NCBI RefSeq assembly: GCF_009763805.1
Contig: NZ_CP046804.1
Location: forward strand, 2,232,001 to 2,296,000
Length of the DNA stretch: 64,000 nt
Origin: Vibrio cidicii
GTDB lineage: Bacteria > Pseudomonadota > Gammaproteobacteria > Enterobacterales > Vibrionaceae
Direction: 5' to 3'
The notes below the pieces were generated by a model. The model was not told the origin of the DNA and ran no database searches. It saw only the letters and a program-made list of their open reading frames with translations. Position numbers and translations under genes: made by a program. Of this stretch, positions 26,468 through 36,883 are shown piece after piece; positions within the stretch are counted from its first letter, which is position 1, and each line of letters opens with the position of its first letter.

Positions 26468-28960
26468 GAGTTTAACTGTCTTTTAGTTTTCGTCGTGGCG
26501 ATATGGTTGGCTGGGTCATCCGGCCATACGTGTTTGGGATAGCGCCCTTTCATCTCTTTTTGCACTTCTTTGTAGGCACCAGCCCAAAAGCCAGCTAAAT
26601 CTTGCGTCACCTGCAAAGGACGCCGCGCTGGAGAGAGCAGTTCAAGGGTTAATTTTATCCGCCCTTGCGCTATGGTTGGCGAAGTGCTCTCACCAAACAG
26701 CTCTTGCATGCGCACCGAGAGTACCGGGAAAGCGCCCTCTTGATAGCGGATCGCCTGACGCGTGCCAGTGGGTAACACATATTCCTGCGGCAGCCAAACA
26801 TCCAACTGTTGATTAAGTGGCCAGCCCAAGCGCGCATTAAGCGCCTCACAGAGCCCAATTTTACTCAGATCTTTCACTGACGTGAGATGATTCATGTAAG
26901 GCGCTAGCCAGCTTGGTAAATCATTCAACAGACTAGCATCATCCATGGCGGGCCAAGTGTGCTCCGGTAGCCATTCAATGGCGCAGCGAATGCGTTGCAA
27001 CAAGGCTTGGGCTTTGGGCGTCCAGTCTAAACTATCCAGCCCTTTGCGGCGTACATAGCTGAGTAAAGCCTGTGTCATTTTTTCTTTGCCCGGCTGGGGC
27101 AGTGGCTCACGCGCCACAATCAGCTCGCCGATGCGCGTCTGCTTTTCCGCCACTAAGCGCCCTTTGTTTTCATCCCAATCGACCTGTTCAGAGACTTGCA
27201 ACAGCGCTGGATGATACTGTTCAAGCAACGCTAAACAGAGTGGCGCCGCCAGTTGGATCTGGCTGGCATTGCCACCACTGCGCAGCAGCTCAGCCGCGAC
27301 CAGATAGTCGTTGTCACCCAAAGGATCATCTTCTCGCAGCTCACCACCATGGCCATTGGCCAGTACATAGCGCCCATTTTGCTTGTTCCTTCGCTGCGCG
27401 ACTCGATCTGGATAGGCAAAACTCATCGCCACCGCTAGCAAAGGTTCTTCGACGTCACTCAGCGCAAATGTGGCGGATAACTGACTAGCGAGAGTCGCAG
27501 CACGTTTGCTCAACTGACCTTTTTTCGTATGTTTCCCACTTTGCCAACGATGCAAACTGTGCCCAAGGTGAGTGCCGTTTTTCTCCGGCTCCTCCAAAAG
27601 CACAGTGGCAGCAATCGCGCTTTGCAACAGAGCGTGGCTTTGCTTTGCACAGGCAATCAGCATGGCGGCTAAACGCGGCGCTAATCCGAGTTTTTGTGCC
27701 AAAGCGCCTTGCGCGGTCAGTTGATGGCCTTTCACCAATCCGAGCTGAGTTAACAAGCTTTTCGCTTGTGCTATCGACGCTGCGGGCGGAATGTCCAGCA
27801 GCTTGAGTGCCGTCGGTTCACTGACACCCCACTGCGCCAGCTCCATCATTAAAGCAGAGAGATCCGAATGCATAATTTCCGCCACTGGGACAGCGGGCAT
27901 TTGCTGAAACTGGCTTGACGAATAAAGACGCACGCAGATGCCCTCTTCGATTCGTCCAGCGCGGCCTGCACGTTGAATGGCTGAGGATTGCGCAATGCGC
28001 ACTTGCTCAAGACGCGTCAGCCCGGTTTTGACATCAAATCGGGCCACTCGCTCAAGGCCACAGTCGACCACTAAGCGGATCCCTTCAATCGTGAGTGAGG
28101 TTTCGGCAATATTGGTCGCCAGTACCACCTTGCGCTCACCGGGCTTGGGCGCTTGTATCGCCTTTTGCTGCTCATCAAATGACAACTGACCATATAAAGG
28201 GCAGATTTGCACCTGCTCGCTCAGGTGGGCAAGGCGCTCTGCCACTTGCTGAATGGCACTCACTCCGGGCAAAAACGCCAGTACCGAGCCAGATTGCTGG
28301 GCGAGTAGCTGCTCGATGGTTTTGCTCATCGCTAGCGGTAAATAATCATTGACACCTAGCGGCTGATAGCGAATCTCAACCTCAAAGGCGCGCCCTTGCG
28401 ATTGGATGAAGGGGGCATCAGGCAGTAAATTTTGCAGCGCATCATGATCGAGCGTGGCTGACATCACCACCAGTTTGAGATCATCACGCAACGCCTCCTG
28501 CACTTCCAAAGCGAGCGCCAATGCCGTATCGGCGTGAATGCTGCGCTCATGAAACTCGTCAAAGATCAGCATATCCACGCCCGAGAGTTCAGGGTCGGAT
28601 TGAATCATCCGCGTCATCACCCCTTCGGTAACGATCTCCAGTTGCGTGGCCGCGCTGACTTTACTTTCACCACGAAACCCGATAGCCAACTCGCTGCCCG
28701 ACCGCTTCACCCAGTTGCTTGGCCAGATAGCTGGCAATATTGCGCGCCGCTAAACGGCGAGGCTCAAGCATAATGATCTTGCCGGTCACGGCCCGATTTA
28801 GCAGCAGTTGCAGCGGAAAATAGGTCGATTTACCCGCACCGGGGGCTGCTTTGAGGATGAGCTGACTGTGTTGAGCAACCGCCGCGAGCAGTTCTGGCAT
28901 CACGGCTTGGATGGGCAATTGTGACAATGGAGGATCCTTATGCTTAAATGGCGGCCACAT
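26464..28960 (-). CDS. hrpB: ATP-dependent RNA helicase HrpB (apparent 1-base frameshift)
   Basis: DEAH-box helicase of about 831 residues. Walker A is KAAPGAGKSTYFPLQLLL near residue 35, motif Ia is EPRRLAARNIASYL, the DEAH-type box reads DEFHERS (a DEFH variant normal for HrpB), and motif VI is QRAGRAGR. The N-terminal 95 residues are separated from the rest by an extra base at GAAAC 28674-28678 (sense GTTTC). One T removed joins GYRVRGESKVSAATQLEIVT. The stop overlaps the mrcB start by 4 bases (26464-26467). HrpB is dispensable in E. coli and its role is poorly defined; it sits beside mrcB there too. Confidence 0.9.
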
Positions 28961-28993
28961 TGTACATAAAAACCAGCCTGTCTAAATACGCAA

Positions 28994-29710
28994 ATGCAAT
29001 TCCAACCCAAGTTACAAGCCGCTACTTTACAAAAGCGCTACAAACGTTTTCTCGCTGATGTGACCTATCAAGACGGCAGCATCGGCACCATTCACTGTGC
29101 CAATACGGGCGCGATGACAGGTTGTGCGACCGCTGGCGATACCATTTGGTACTCAACCTCAGACAATCCAAAACGCAAATACCCGCACAGTTGGGAGTTG
29201 ACTGAAACCGTCCACGGCGAGCGGATTTGCGTCAATACCGCCAGAGCGAACCAACTGGCCGTCGAAGCGATTGAAAACGGCTGGATCACTGAGCTGCAAA
29301 ACTATGACCGACTGCAAACCGAAGTAAGGTACGGCAGTGAAAACAGTCGAATTGATATCCTGCTCAGCGCACACGACAAAGCAACGTGTTATATAGAGGT
29401 CAAAAGCGTCACGCTGCTCGAACCGAGCGAGCCAGGGCAAGGCTATTTCCCTGACGCAGTGACAACTCGTGGGCAAAAACATCTGCGGGAACTCACAGAA
29501 ATGGCACAAAATGGAAACCGAGCCATACTTTTGTTTGCTGTTTTACATTCAGGTATTGAAAAAGTTTCGGCGGCGCTCCATATAGACGCCAAATATTCCC
29601 AATTACTCAAACAAGCACAAAAAGCCGGAGTTGAAATCCTCTGTTATAAAGCAGAGATCAGCAATACAGAAATCAGACTCAATTCTGCTATCGAGTTTCT
29701 CGACAGATAG
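28994..29710 (+). CDS. sfsA: Sugar fermentation stimulation protein A
   Basis: 238-residue nucleic-acid-binding protein with an N-terminal OB-like fold ([20 protein letters not shown]) and a C-terminal PD-(D/E)xK-like domain ([20 protein letters not shown]). It was named for maltose effects in E. coli; its true role is unclear. Divergent from hrpB and upstream of dksA, as in E. coli. No abnormality seen. Confidence 0.9.
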   Translation: MQFQPKLQAATLQKRYKRFLADVTYQDGSIGTIHCANTGAMTGCATAGDTIWYSTSDNPKRKYPHSWELTETVHGERICVNTARANQLAVEAIENGWITELQNYDRLQTEVRYGSENSRIDILLSAHDKATCYIEVKSVTLLEPSEPGQGYFPDAVTTRGQKHLRELTEMAQNGNRAILLFAVLHSGIEKVSAALHIDAKYSQLLKQAQKAGVEILCYKAEISNTEIRLNSAIEFLDR

Positions 29711-29841
29711 AAAAATGATGTGGTGTTCACATTGACATCAAGTTTACGATTGATAGTTTGCCAGCACCGCCTCTTTCTGCTATAGATACCCGCCTTAAAT
29801 TAGCTGCTTAGCAGTTGATAGGTGTAAGTAGGAGATGCTGT

Positions 29842-30288
29842 ATGCCAGAATCAAAGAAAAAAGCGCTAGGCATCCTAGCCATTGCCGGTGTGGAGCCGTA
29901 TCAGGAAAAGCCTGGTGAAGAGTACATGTCACCAGACCAAGTGGTTCACTTTAGAAAGATTTTAGAAGCTTGGCGTAACCAGCTCAGGGAAGAAGTTGAT
30001 CGTACTGTGCACCATATGCAGGACGAGGCGGCGAATTTCCCCGATCCAGTTGACCGCGCTTCACAAGAAGAAGAGTTCAGCTTGGAGCTTCGCAACCGTG
30101 ACCGCGAACGTCGCTTGATCAAGAAGATCGAGAAGACACTCGACAAGATCAACGAAGAAGACTTTGGCTTCTGTGAGTCTTGTGGTGTGGAGATCGGCAT
30201 TCGTCGTCTTGAAGCTCGCCCAACTGCCGATTTGTGTATCGACTGCAAAACCCTTGCGGAGATCAAAGAGAAGCAGATGCAGGGTTAA
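29842..30288 (+). CDS. dksA: RNA polymerase-binding transcription factor DksA
   Basis: 148-residue partner of ppGpp that enters the RNA polymerase secondary channel. Start [17 protein letters not shown] is as in E. coli. The coiled-coil tip contains the functional acidic pair in [13 protein letters not shown]. The zinc finger is [20 protein letters not shown] with a second CIDC. An extra in-frame upstream start would add a few codons but lacks support; GGAGATG precedes the chosen ATG. It is followed by its own terminator, then gluQ. Confidence 0.95.
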   Translation: MPESKKKALGILAIAGVEPYQEKPGEEYMSPDQVVHFRKILEAWRNQLREEVDRTVHHMQDEAANFPDPVDRASQEEEFSLELRNRDRERRLIKKIEKTLDKINEEDFGFCESCGVEIGIRRLEARPTADLCIDCKTLAEIKEKQMQG

Positions 30289-30307
30289 GTCACCTGATAT
30301 CCGATCG

Positions 30308-30336
30308 TAAAGGGAGCTGTCGCTCCCTTTTTGTTT
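30308..30336 (+). terminator. Terminator of dksA
   Basis: AAAGGGAGC / GCTCCCTTT stem followed by TTGTTTT, in the 60-base gap before gluQ. Confidence 0.8.
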
Positions 30337-30350
30337 TGAGATCAAAAACT

Positions 30351-31232
30351 ATGAGTTACATCGGTCGTTTCGCTCCCTCTCCTTCCGGCCCGCTCCATTT
30401 TGGCTCGCTGATCGCCGCTCTTGGCAGCTATTTCCAAGCCAAATCGCAGCATGGTAAATGGCTGGTACGCATTGAAGATCTCGACCCACCCCGAGAAATG
30501 CCGGGAGCGGCAGATCTTATTTTAAAAACACTGCAAACCTACCATCTTTACTGGGATGGTGAGGTGGTGTATCAAAGTCAGCGCCATGCGCTCTATCAAG
30601 CACAAATTGACCACTGGCTCGCTTCTGGTCAAGCATACTACTGCCAGTGCACGCGCAAACAGATCAAAGAAAATGGCGGCTACTATCCGGGCACGTGTCG
30701 CAGTGCGGGCCATAGCCAAGGGGCGATTCGTTTGAAAATGACGCACCCTGTGCACACTTTTGTCGATTTAAAGCACGGCGAAATCTCCATTCCCGCTGCG
30801 CTGGTCGATGAAGATTTTATTATCAAACGCCGAGATGGCTTGTTTGCTTACAATCTTGCTGTTGTACTGGACGACATTGACCAAGGCGTGACGGAAGTGG
30901 TGCGCGGCGCGGATCTCATCGAGCCAACCGGCAGACAGATCAGCTTGTACCAAATGCTTGGCCAGTCGCCGGTGCGCTATCTGCACTTACCGCTGGCCAT
31001 CGATCACAGTGGCAATAAGCTCTCCAAACAAAATCACGCCACGGGCATCGATTTGCAAAACCCGGCGGCGCTAATTCTGGAAGCGATGACATTCCTCGGC
31101 TTCAAATGGGATGAGCAGCTAGAATACGCCAGCATTGACGAAATTCTTCGCTGGGGAGTAGAAAACTGGCAACTGACACAACTACCCGACAGATTGAAAA
31201 TCACAGCACGATTCTCAAACGGTACTGTGTGA
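30351..31232 (+). CDS. gluQ: Glutamyl-Q tRNA(Asp) synthetase
   Basis: 293-residue truncated glutamyl-tRNA synthetase paralog that attaches glutamate to the queuosine base of tRNA(Asp). HIGH-like GRFAPSPSGPLHFGSL, RIEDLDPPRE, zinc ligands around CQCTRKQ and the KMSKS-like KLSKQNHA are visible. The anticodon-binding domain is absent, as in the family. The dksA-gluQ-pcnB-folK order is typical of gammaproteobacteria. Confidence 0.92.
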   Translation: MSYIGRFAPSPSGPLHFGSLIAALGSYFQAKSQHGKWLVRIEDLDPPREMPGAADLILKTLQTYHLYWDGEVVYQSQRHALYQAQIDHWLASGQAYYCQCTRKQIKENGGYYPGTCRSAGHSQGAIRLKMTHPVHTFVDLKHGEISIPAALVDEDFIIKRRDGLFAYNLAVVLDDIDQGVTEVVRGADLIEPTGRQISLYQMLGQSPVRYLHLPLAIDHSGNKLSKQNHATGIDLQNPAALILEAMTFLGFKWDEQLEYASIDEILRWGVENWQLTQLPDRLKITARFSNGTV

Positions 31233-31311
31233 GCTATTATAAGCGCCAAAATCAAGCCAAATTGGCGTAAAACCTAACCAATGCAAAGGGGTTAACGGCC
31301 TCTTTTGCCAA

Positions 31312-32679
31312 ATGCACATGAATAAAAACGAAAATACACCTTGCAGTCCCAGCTCTTGCCCGGAACTCGCTTTAAATGTGATTACTCGTCAAGAGCACAA
31401 TATTTCACGCAAGCAGATCAGCGACAATGCGTTGAAAGTGCTATACCGACTTCATGGCGCCGGCTTTGACGCTTATTTAGTGGGTGGAGGCGTGCGAGAT
31501 CTGCTACTCGGCCAAACACCGAAAGATTTCGATATTGCGACCAACGCAACGCCAGAGCAGCTTAAACATCTGTTTCGCAACTGCCGTTTAATTGGCCGTC
31601 GCTTTCGTCTGGCGCACATTATGTTTGGTCGCGACATCATCGAAGTGGCGACTTTTCGTGGTCACCACCAAGACGCCGATTCGCCAGTCTCGCAGCAATC
31701 CAAACAAGGCATGCTGCTACGCGATAACGTGTATGGCACGATTGATGAAGATGCCGAACGCCGCGACTTCACCATTAACGCCATGTATTACAACATTGCC
31801 GACTATTCGATTCATGACTATGCAGGCGGCGTAGAAGATCTTGAAGACCGCTTAATCCGTCTGATTGGCGATCCGCAAACCCGTTATCGGGAAGATCCGG
31901 TGCGCATGCTGCGCGCAATTCGCTTTGCGGCCAAACTCGATTTTGACATCGAAGAAGACACCGCCGCGCCAATTGAAGAGCTGGCGCCTTTGCTACGCGA
32001 CATTCCGGCGGCGCGCCTGTATGAAGAGTCTCTCAAGTTGCTGCAAGCAGGATACGGTTTGGAAACCTACCACCTACTGCGCGAGTACAATCTATTCCAG
32101 CAACTTTTCCCAGCCATTGCCGCCCATTTCACCGAAGATTACTCTTCGCCGACTGAGCAGATGCTGGATTTGGTGTTAGACTCCACCGACATGCGTATCG
32201 ACGAAGGCAAGCGCATCAACCCTGCCTACATGTTCGCCGCTATGCTGTGGTATCCGATGCAGGCACTCGCTGACAAACTGATGGAAGCGCACAACTTGTG
32301 CCACTACGACGCGGTCATGGAAGCCAGTAACCTGATTTTGGATGAGCAAGTGCGCTCTATCGCTATTCCGCGCCGCCATACTGCCACCATTCGTGAGATT
32401 TGGCAGTTGCAACTGCGCATGCCAAGGCGCAACGGTAAACGCGCTTTCCGCTTGATGGAGCTTAACAAGTTCCGTGCGGGCTTTGATTTCCTCGAAATGC
32501 GTGGTGAGATCGAAGGCGGGGAAACCGATAAACTGGCCAAATGGTGGGCCACATTCCAAAACGCCGGGCGCGAAATGCGCGTCGCGATGGCTTCCGACCT
32601 TGATGGCAAACCCGGGTCTAAACCAAGCCGCAAGCGCAAATCCTCTTTCCGTAAGAAAAAGGACAAACCGCAGCCATGA
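31312..32679 (+). CDS. pcnB: Poly(A) polymerase I
   Basis: 455-residue enzyme that adds 3' A-tails to RNA and so speeds decay. The nucleotidyltransferase head has LVGGGVRDLLLGQTPKDFDI with the catalytic Asp pair, and IDEDAERRDFTINAMYYN. The C terminus is basic (KPSRKRKSSFRKKKDK), as in PcnB rather than CCA-adding enzyme. The first 30 residues are poorly conserved; the chosen ATG is one of two closely spaced Met codons, so the true start may differ (E. coli uses a non-standard start). The stop overlaps the folK start by ATGA. Confidence 0.9.
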   Translation: MHMNKNENTPCSPSSCPELALNVITRQEHNISRKQISDNALKVLYRLHGAGFDAYLVGGGVRDLLLGQTPKDFDIATNATPEQLKHLFRNCRLIGRRFRLAHIMFGRDIIEVATFRGHHQDADSPVSQQSKQGMLLRDNVYGTIDEDAERRDFTINAMYYNIADYSIHDYAGGVEDLEDRLIRLIGDPQTRYREDPVRMLRAIRFAAKLDFDIEEDTAAPIEELAPLLRDIPAARLYEESLKLLQAGYGLETYHLLREYNLFQQLFPAIAAHFTEDYSSPTEQMLDLVLDSTDMRIDEGKRINPAYMFAAMLWYPMQALADKLMEAHNLCHYDAVMEASNLILDEQVRSIAIPRRHTATIREIWQLQLRMPRRNGKRAFRLMELNKFRAGFDFLEMRGEIEGGETDKLAKWWATFQNAGREMRVAMASDLDGKPGSKPSRKRKSSFRKKKDKPQP

Positions 32680-33161
32680 CCCGTGCATATATCGCGATCG
32701 GCAGTAATCTTGCCGATCCCGTTGCCCAAGCCAATCGTGCTATTGCGGCCTTGAAAAGCTTACCAAACAGTAAGCTGGTCGCGGTATCTCAGCTTTACAG
32801 CAGCACACCGATGGGGCCACAAAATCAGCCCGACTACATTAACGCTGTGGCTGAAATCCAAACCGAATTAACGCCGTTGCAACTGCTCGATTGCACTCAA
32901 GCGATTGAACTGGAGCAAGGGCGTGTCCGTAAAGAAGAGCGCTGGGGACCAAGAACCCTAGATCTCGACCTCCTTCTTTACGGCAATGAGGTGATCGACT
33001 CCGAGCGGTTAACCATTCCCCATTATGGAATGAAAGAGCGTGAGTTCGTTCTTTACCCACTCGCCGAAATCGCACCAAATTTAACCCTCCCTGACGGGAC
33101 CAGGCTCGCTGATCTTCTCACTCAGGTGGAGAGAAACGGCCTCGGTATTTGGCAATCATAG
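32676..33161 (+). CDS. folK: 2-amino-4-hydroxy-6-hydroxymethyldihydropteridine pyrophosphokinase
   Basis: 161-residue HPPK that transfers pyrophosphate to the pterin in folate synthesis. Start MTRAYIAIGSNLADP and the signature RWGPRTLDLDLLLYGNEVID are diagnostic. Coupled to pcnB (ATGA) and followed 23 bases later by panB. Confidence 0.95.
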   Translation: MTRAYIAIGSNLADPVAQANRAIAALKSLPNSKLVAVSQLYSSTPMGPQNQPDYINAVAEIQTELTPLQLLDCTQAIELEQGRVRKEERWGPRTLDLDLLLYGNEVIDSERLTIPHYGMKEREFVLYPLAEIAPNLTLPDGTRLADLLTQVERNGLGIWQS

Positions 33162-33184
33162 CCAACTCCTAGTAAGGAAAAATC

Positions 33185-33979
33185 ATGAAAAAAATTACCA
33201 TTAATGACCTGATGAAGTGGAAACAGGAAGGTCGTAAGTTCCCAACATCCACCGCCTACGACGCGAGTTTTGCTCAGTTGTTCGAAAGCCAAGAGATGCC
33301 GGTTTTGCTTGTCGGCGACTCACTTGGCATGGTGTTGCAAGGGCACGCCGATACTCTGCCTGTCACTGTTGACGATATCGCTTATCACACTCGTTGTGTT
33401 CGCGCTGGTAGCCCTAACTGCCTGCTCATGGCCGACATGCCTTTTATGAGCTATGCCACACCCGAACAAGCGTGTGACAACGCCGCCAAACTGATGCGCG
33501 CAGGCGCAAATATGGTAAAAATTGAGGGCGGTGACTGGCTGGTGGACACGGTCAAAATGCTGACCGAACGTGCCATTCCAGTGTGTGCTCACCTTGGCCT
33601 GACACCACAATCCGTCAATATTTTTGGTGGTTATAAAGTGCAAGGCCGCGAACAAGATAAAGCCGATCGCATGGTGAAAGATGCACTCGCGCTACAAGAA
33701 GCGGGCGCGCAAATCGTCCTGCTTGAGTGTGTTCCGGCGTCGCTGGCGGCACGAATTACTCAAGTACTGGATGTTCCAGTGATTGGTATTGGTGCCGGAA
33801 ATGTGACCGACGGTCAGATCTTGGTTATGCATGATATGTTTGGTATTTCAGCCAATTACATGCCAAAATTCTCGAAAAATTTCCTAGCGGAAACCGGTGA
33901 TATGCGTAAAGCGGTCGCCTTGTACATGGAACAGGTACAGGCAGGCACGTTCCCAGATGACGCACACACCATTGCATAG
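33185..33979 (+). CDS. panB: 3-methyl-2-oxobutanoate hydroxymethyltransferase
   Basis: 264-residue first enzyme of pantothenate synthesis, adding a hydroxymethyl group from methylene-THF to ketoisovalerate. Metal and substrate motifs [27 protein letters not shown] and [11 protein letters not shown] are intact. Good RBS (AAGGAAAA) before the ATG. panC follows 12 bases downstream. Confidence 0.95.
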   Translation: MKKITINDLMKWKQEGRKFPTSTAYDASFAQLFESQEMPVLLVGDSLGMVLQGHADTLPVTVDDIAYHTRCVRAGSPNCLLMADMPFMSYATPEQACDNAAKLMRAGANMVKIEGGDWLVDTVKMLTERAIPVCAHLGLTPQSVNIFGGYKVQGREQDKADRMVKDALALQEAGAQIVLLECVPASLAARITQVLDVPVIGIGAGNVTDGQILVMHDMFGISANYMPKFSKNFLAETGDMRKAVALYMEQVQAGTFPDDAHTIA

Positions 33980-33991
33980 AGGATAGAGTAG

Positions 33992-34903
33992 ATGCAAACC
34001 TTTGCCGACATTGCCGCCCTGCGCGATCAGCTTCGCACCTTTAAGCGCGAAGGGCGCAAAATTGCTTTTGTTCCCACCATGGGCAATCTGCATGAAGGTC
34101 ACCTGACCTTAGTGCGTAAGGCTCGCGAGCATGCCGATATTGTGGTAGTGAGTATTTTTGTCAACCCGATGCAGTTTGAGCGTGCAGATGACCTCAACAA
34201 CTACCCAAGAACGCTGGATGAAGACTTGAGCAAACTCAACTCGCAAGGGGTCGATCTGGTCTTTACCCCAACCGCCGAGATGATGTATCCAGAAGGTCTC
34301 GATAAACAGACCGCAGTCGAAGTTCCTGGACTTTCTAGCATGCTGGAAGGTGCCTCTCGTCCGGGGCATTTCCGTGGTGTTGCCACCATAGTGACCAAAC
34401 TGTTTAATATCGTGCAGCCTGATGTTGCTTGCTTTGGTGAGAAAGATTTCCAACAACTGGCGATCATTCGCAAAATGACCAGCGATCTGGCGTTAGATAT
34501 TGAGATCATCGGCGTGCCGACAGTGCGTGAAATGGATGGTCTGGCGATGAGCTCGCGCAACGGTCTGCTGACGATCGATGAGCGCCAACGTGCACCAGTG
34601 CTGGCACGCACCATGCGTTGGATCAGTAGCGCGATCCGCGGTGGACGTGACGATTATGCGTCGATCATCGAAGATGCCAACGACCAACTGCGCGCGGCCG
34701 ATTTGCAACCGGATGAGATCTTTATCCGTGATGCGCGCACGCTGCAAGCGATCAACGCCGACACCACGCAAGCCGTTATCTTGATGTCCGCTTTCCTTGG
34801 TAAAGCGCGCTTGATTGACAACCAAGTAGTTGAGCTCAATAAAGAGAGCAAAGAAGAAGCGGAGCCTACCGCCGCCGCTTCAAGCAACGATGCCAATAGC
34901 TAA
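33992..34903 (+). CDS. panC: Pantothenate synthetase
   Basis: 303-residue ATP-dependent ligase of pantoate and beta-alanine. HIGH-type [24 protein letters not shown] and the KMSKS-like MSSRNGLL motif are present. It is about 20 residues longer than E. coli PanC owing to a polar tail ([17 protein letters not shown]). That tail may be a Vibrio extension and is not essential to the fold. Last gene of the pcnB-folK-panBC run; a terminator follows. Confidence 0.95.
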   Translation: MQTFADIAALRDQLRTFKREGRKIAFVPTMGNLHEGHLTLVRKAREHADIVVVSIFVNPMQFERADDLNNYPRTLDEDLSKLNSQGVDLVFTPTAEMMYPEGLDKQTAVEVPGLSSMLEGASRPGHFRGVATIVTKLFNIVQPDVACFGEKDFQQLAIIRKMTSDLALDIEIIGVPTVREMDGLAMSSRNGLLTIDERQRAPVLARTMRWISSAIRGGRDDYASIIEDANDQLRAADLQPDEIFIRDARTLQAINADTTQAVILMSAFLGKARLIDNQVVELNKESKEEAEPTAAASSNDANS

Positions 34904-34945
34904 GCTGGCGATGGTTTACTCGCCTATCGTTGAAAGGCAAAAATG

Positions 34946-34977
34946 AAAAAGGGTTGTCGATGTGACAGCCCTTTTTA
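34946..34977 (+). terminator. Terminator after panC
   Basis: AAAAAGGGTTGTC / GACAGCCCTTTTT stem with T-run, between convergent panC and yadH. Confidence 0.85.
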
Positions 34978-35035
34978 TTGCTTGTTTTCTTTCTTTTTTA
35001 TTACTTATTTTATTGCTTCGCAATGGACGTCAGCG

Positions 35036-35806
35036 TTATGAACGCAGACCAATGCCTCGCGTCACTAGGTAATGGGCAACACCGTATAGCAGCAAAACGA
35101 AACCGCCGAGTACAGTAAACGAAGTGGCGATGCCCACATCCGACACCCCTAAAAAGCCATAACGGAAAGCGTTGACCATGTAGACGATAGGGTTGATTTG
35201 CGACACCCCTTGCCAAAACTCCGGCAACAGTTGAATCGAATAAAAGACGCCACCGAGATAGGTCAGCGGTGTCAAAACAAAGGTCGGGATAATCGAAATG
35301 TCGTCAAAGGTACGGGCAAAAACCGCGTTGATCAGCCCGCCAAGAGCAAACACCACCGAAGTTAAAAACACCGTGGCAAAAATGATTCCCCAATGCTGAA
35401 CTTGGAGATCGACAAACAGCAGCGAAACTGCGGTGACCATCGCCCCCACCAGTAAGCCTCGCGCTACGCCACCCATCACAAAACCTAAGATGATCACATA
35501 ATTGGGCACAGGAGCGACCAACAACTCTTCAATGTTGCGTTGAAACTTGGCACTAAAAAACGAAGAGGCGACATTGGAGTAGGAGTTGGTGATCACCGAC
35601 ATCATGATAAGTCCGGGGACAATATACTCCATGTAGCTAAAACCGTTCATCTGGCCGATACGAGAGCCGATCAGGCTGCCAAAAATAATGAAATACAAAC
35701 TCATGGTGATCGCCGGCGGAACCAAAGTCTGCACCCAAATACGGGTAAAGCGGTTGATCTCTTTAGTCAGCAAGCTACAAAACGCAGTCCAATACAAACG
35801 ATACAT
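35036..35806 (-). CDS. yadH: ABC-2 type transporter permease YadH
   Basis: 256-residue membrane protein with six predicted helices (for example IVPGLIMMSVITNSYSN, VFLTSVVFALGGLINAVF and TFVLTPLTYLGGVFYSI, the last typical of ABC-2 permeases). It pairs with the ATPase gene two bases upstream. It belongs to the exporter class; the substrate is unknown in E. coli as well. Confidence 0.88.
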   Translation of the reverse strand: MYRLYWTAFCSLLTKEINRFTRIWVQTLVPPAITMSLYFIIFGSLIGSRIGQMNGFSYMEYIVPGLIMMSVITNSYSNVASSFFSAKFQRNIEELLVAPVPNYVIILGFVMGGVARGLLVGAMVTAVSLLFVDLQVQHWGIIFATVFLTSVVFALGGLINAVFARTFDDISIIPTFVLTPLTYLGGVFYSIQLLPEFWQGVSQINPIVYMVNAFRYGFLGVSDVGIATSFTVLGGFVLLLYGVAHYLVTRGIGLRS

Positions 35807-35808
35807 GC

Positions 35809-36732
35809 TTATTTCTCCTTAGCCTGCTCACGCACAATACTCACAAACAACTCTTCAAGGCGGTTGGCTTTGTTGCGCATCGACATCACCATGATCCCCT
35901 GCGCGCTGAGCTGGGCGAAGACCTGATTGAGCGGCTGCGTTTTTTCAATCTCAATTTCCAATGAGTCGTTGTCACAGCGAGATGACACCACGCCAGTCAG
36001 TTCAGGCGTCGCCGAACCCGGAGCGAGATCCAAAATAAAGGTTTCCACATCCAGCTTCGCCAACAACGCTTTCATGCTGGTGTTTTCAATCAGCTCGCCT
36101 TTGTTGATGATGCCGATATTGCGACACAGCATCTCCGCTTCTTCCAGATAGTGGGTGGTGAGAATGATGGTAATGCCTTGCTGTTGGTTAATCTCTTGCA
36201 AAAACTCCCACATGGAGCGGCGCAATTCGATGTCCACCCCTGCGGTTGGTTCATCTAAAATCAACAGCTTGGGTTCATGCATCAGTGCGCGAGCGATCAT
36301 CAATCGTCGCTTCATCCCGCCAGAAAGATTACGCGCACGTTCTTTGCGTTTTTCCCACAGATCGAGTTTAGATAGGTACTTTTTCGCTCTTTCTTTCGCC
36401 AGTTCGCGTGATACACCATAATAGCCAGCTTGCTGCATCACTATCTGTTCCACCGTCTCAAACTGGTTAAAGTTAAATTCTTGCGGAACTAGCCCTAAGT
36501 TCTGTTTGGCTAACTCTAAATCGCGGTCAATGTCGTAACCAAAGACCTTCACGTTCCCAGACGTTTTATTTACCAAAGAGGAGATAACACCAATCGTGGT
36601 CGATTTCCCCGCCCCATTCGGGCCTAACAACGCATAAAAGTCGCCTTTTTTCACATTCAGGCTGATCCCTTTGAGCGCCTCAAAGCCGCCCGCATAGGTT
36701 TTACGCAGTTGTTCTATTTCGAGTGCGTACAT
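35809..36732 (-). CDS. yadG: ABC transporter ATP-binding protein YadG
   Basis: 307-residue exporter ATPase. Walker A GPNGAGKSTTIG, signature LSGGMKRRL, Walker B LLILDEPTAGVDIELR and switch His in TTHYLEEAEML are all present. The C-terminal 80 residues form the usual DrrA-type extension. Only two bases separate it from yadH, so they are surely co-translated. No substrate known. Confidence 0.9.
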   Translation of the reverse strand: MYALEIEQLRKTYAGGFEALKGISLNVKKGDFYALLGPNGAGKSTTIGVISSLVNKTSGNVKVFGYDIDRDLELAKQNLGLVPQEFNFNQFETVEQIVMQQAGYYGVSRELAKERAKKYLSKLDLWEKRKERARNLSGGMKRRLMIARALMHEPKLLILDEPTAGVDIELRRSMWEFLQEINQQQGITIILTTHYLEEAEMLCRNIGIINKGELIENTSMKALLAKLDVETFILDLAPGSATPELTGVVSSRCDNDSLEIEIEKTQPLNQVFAQLSAQGIMVMSMRNKANRLEELFVSIVREQAKEK

Positions 36733-36825
36733 AAATCCACATTGCTCTTTTCATCAATAATGCCTATCAAATGACGCCCACTTGCTGCTTTTTCAACCCT
36801 GCATTAGAAATTAATCATAAACAAA

Positions 36826-36847
36826 AGCGCGGCTCACAGGCCGCGCT
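36826..36847 (-). terminator. Hairpin/terminator after the SulP gene
   Basis: AGCGCGGC / GCCGCGCT perfect stem followed on the minus strand by TTTTG, about 40 bases past the stop codon. Confidence 0.65.
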
Positions 36848-36883
36848 CTACCATACCGTGGATTGAAACCCAAACCGCCAACG

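Noticed and set aside
27072..27488. 138-codon plus-strand frame inside hrpB
   Set aside because: Antisense to a well-conserved helicase region, Cys/His/Arg-rich shadow composition.
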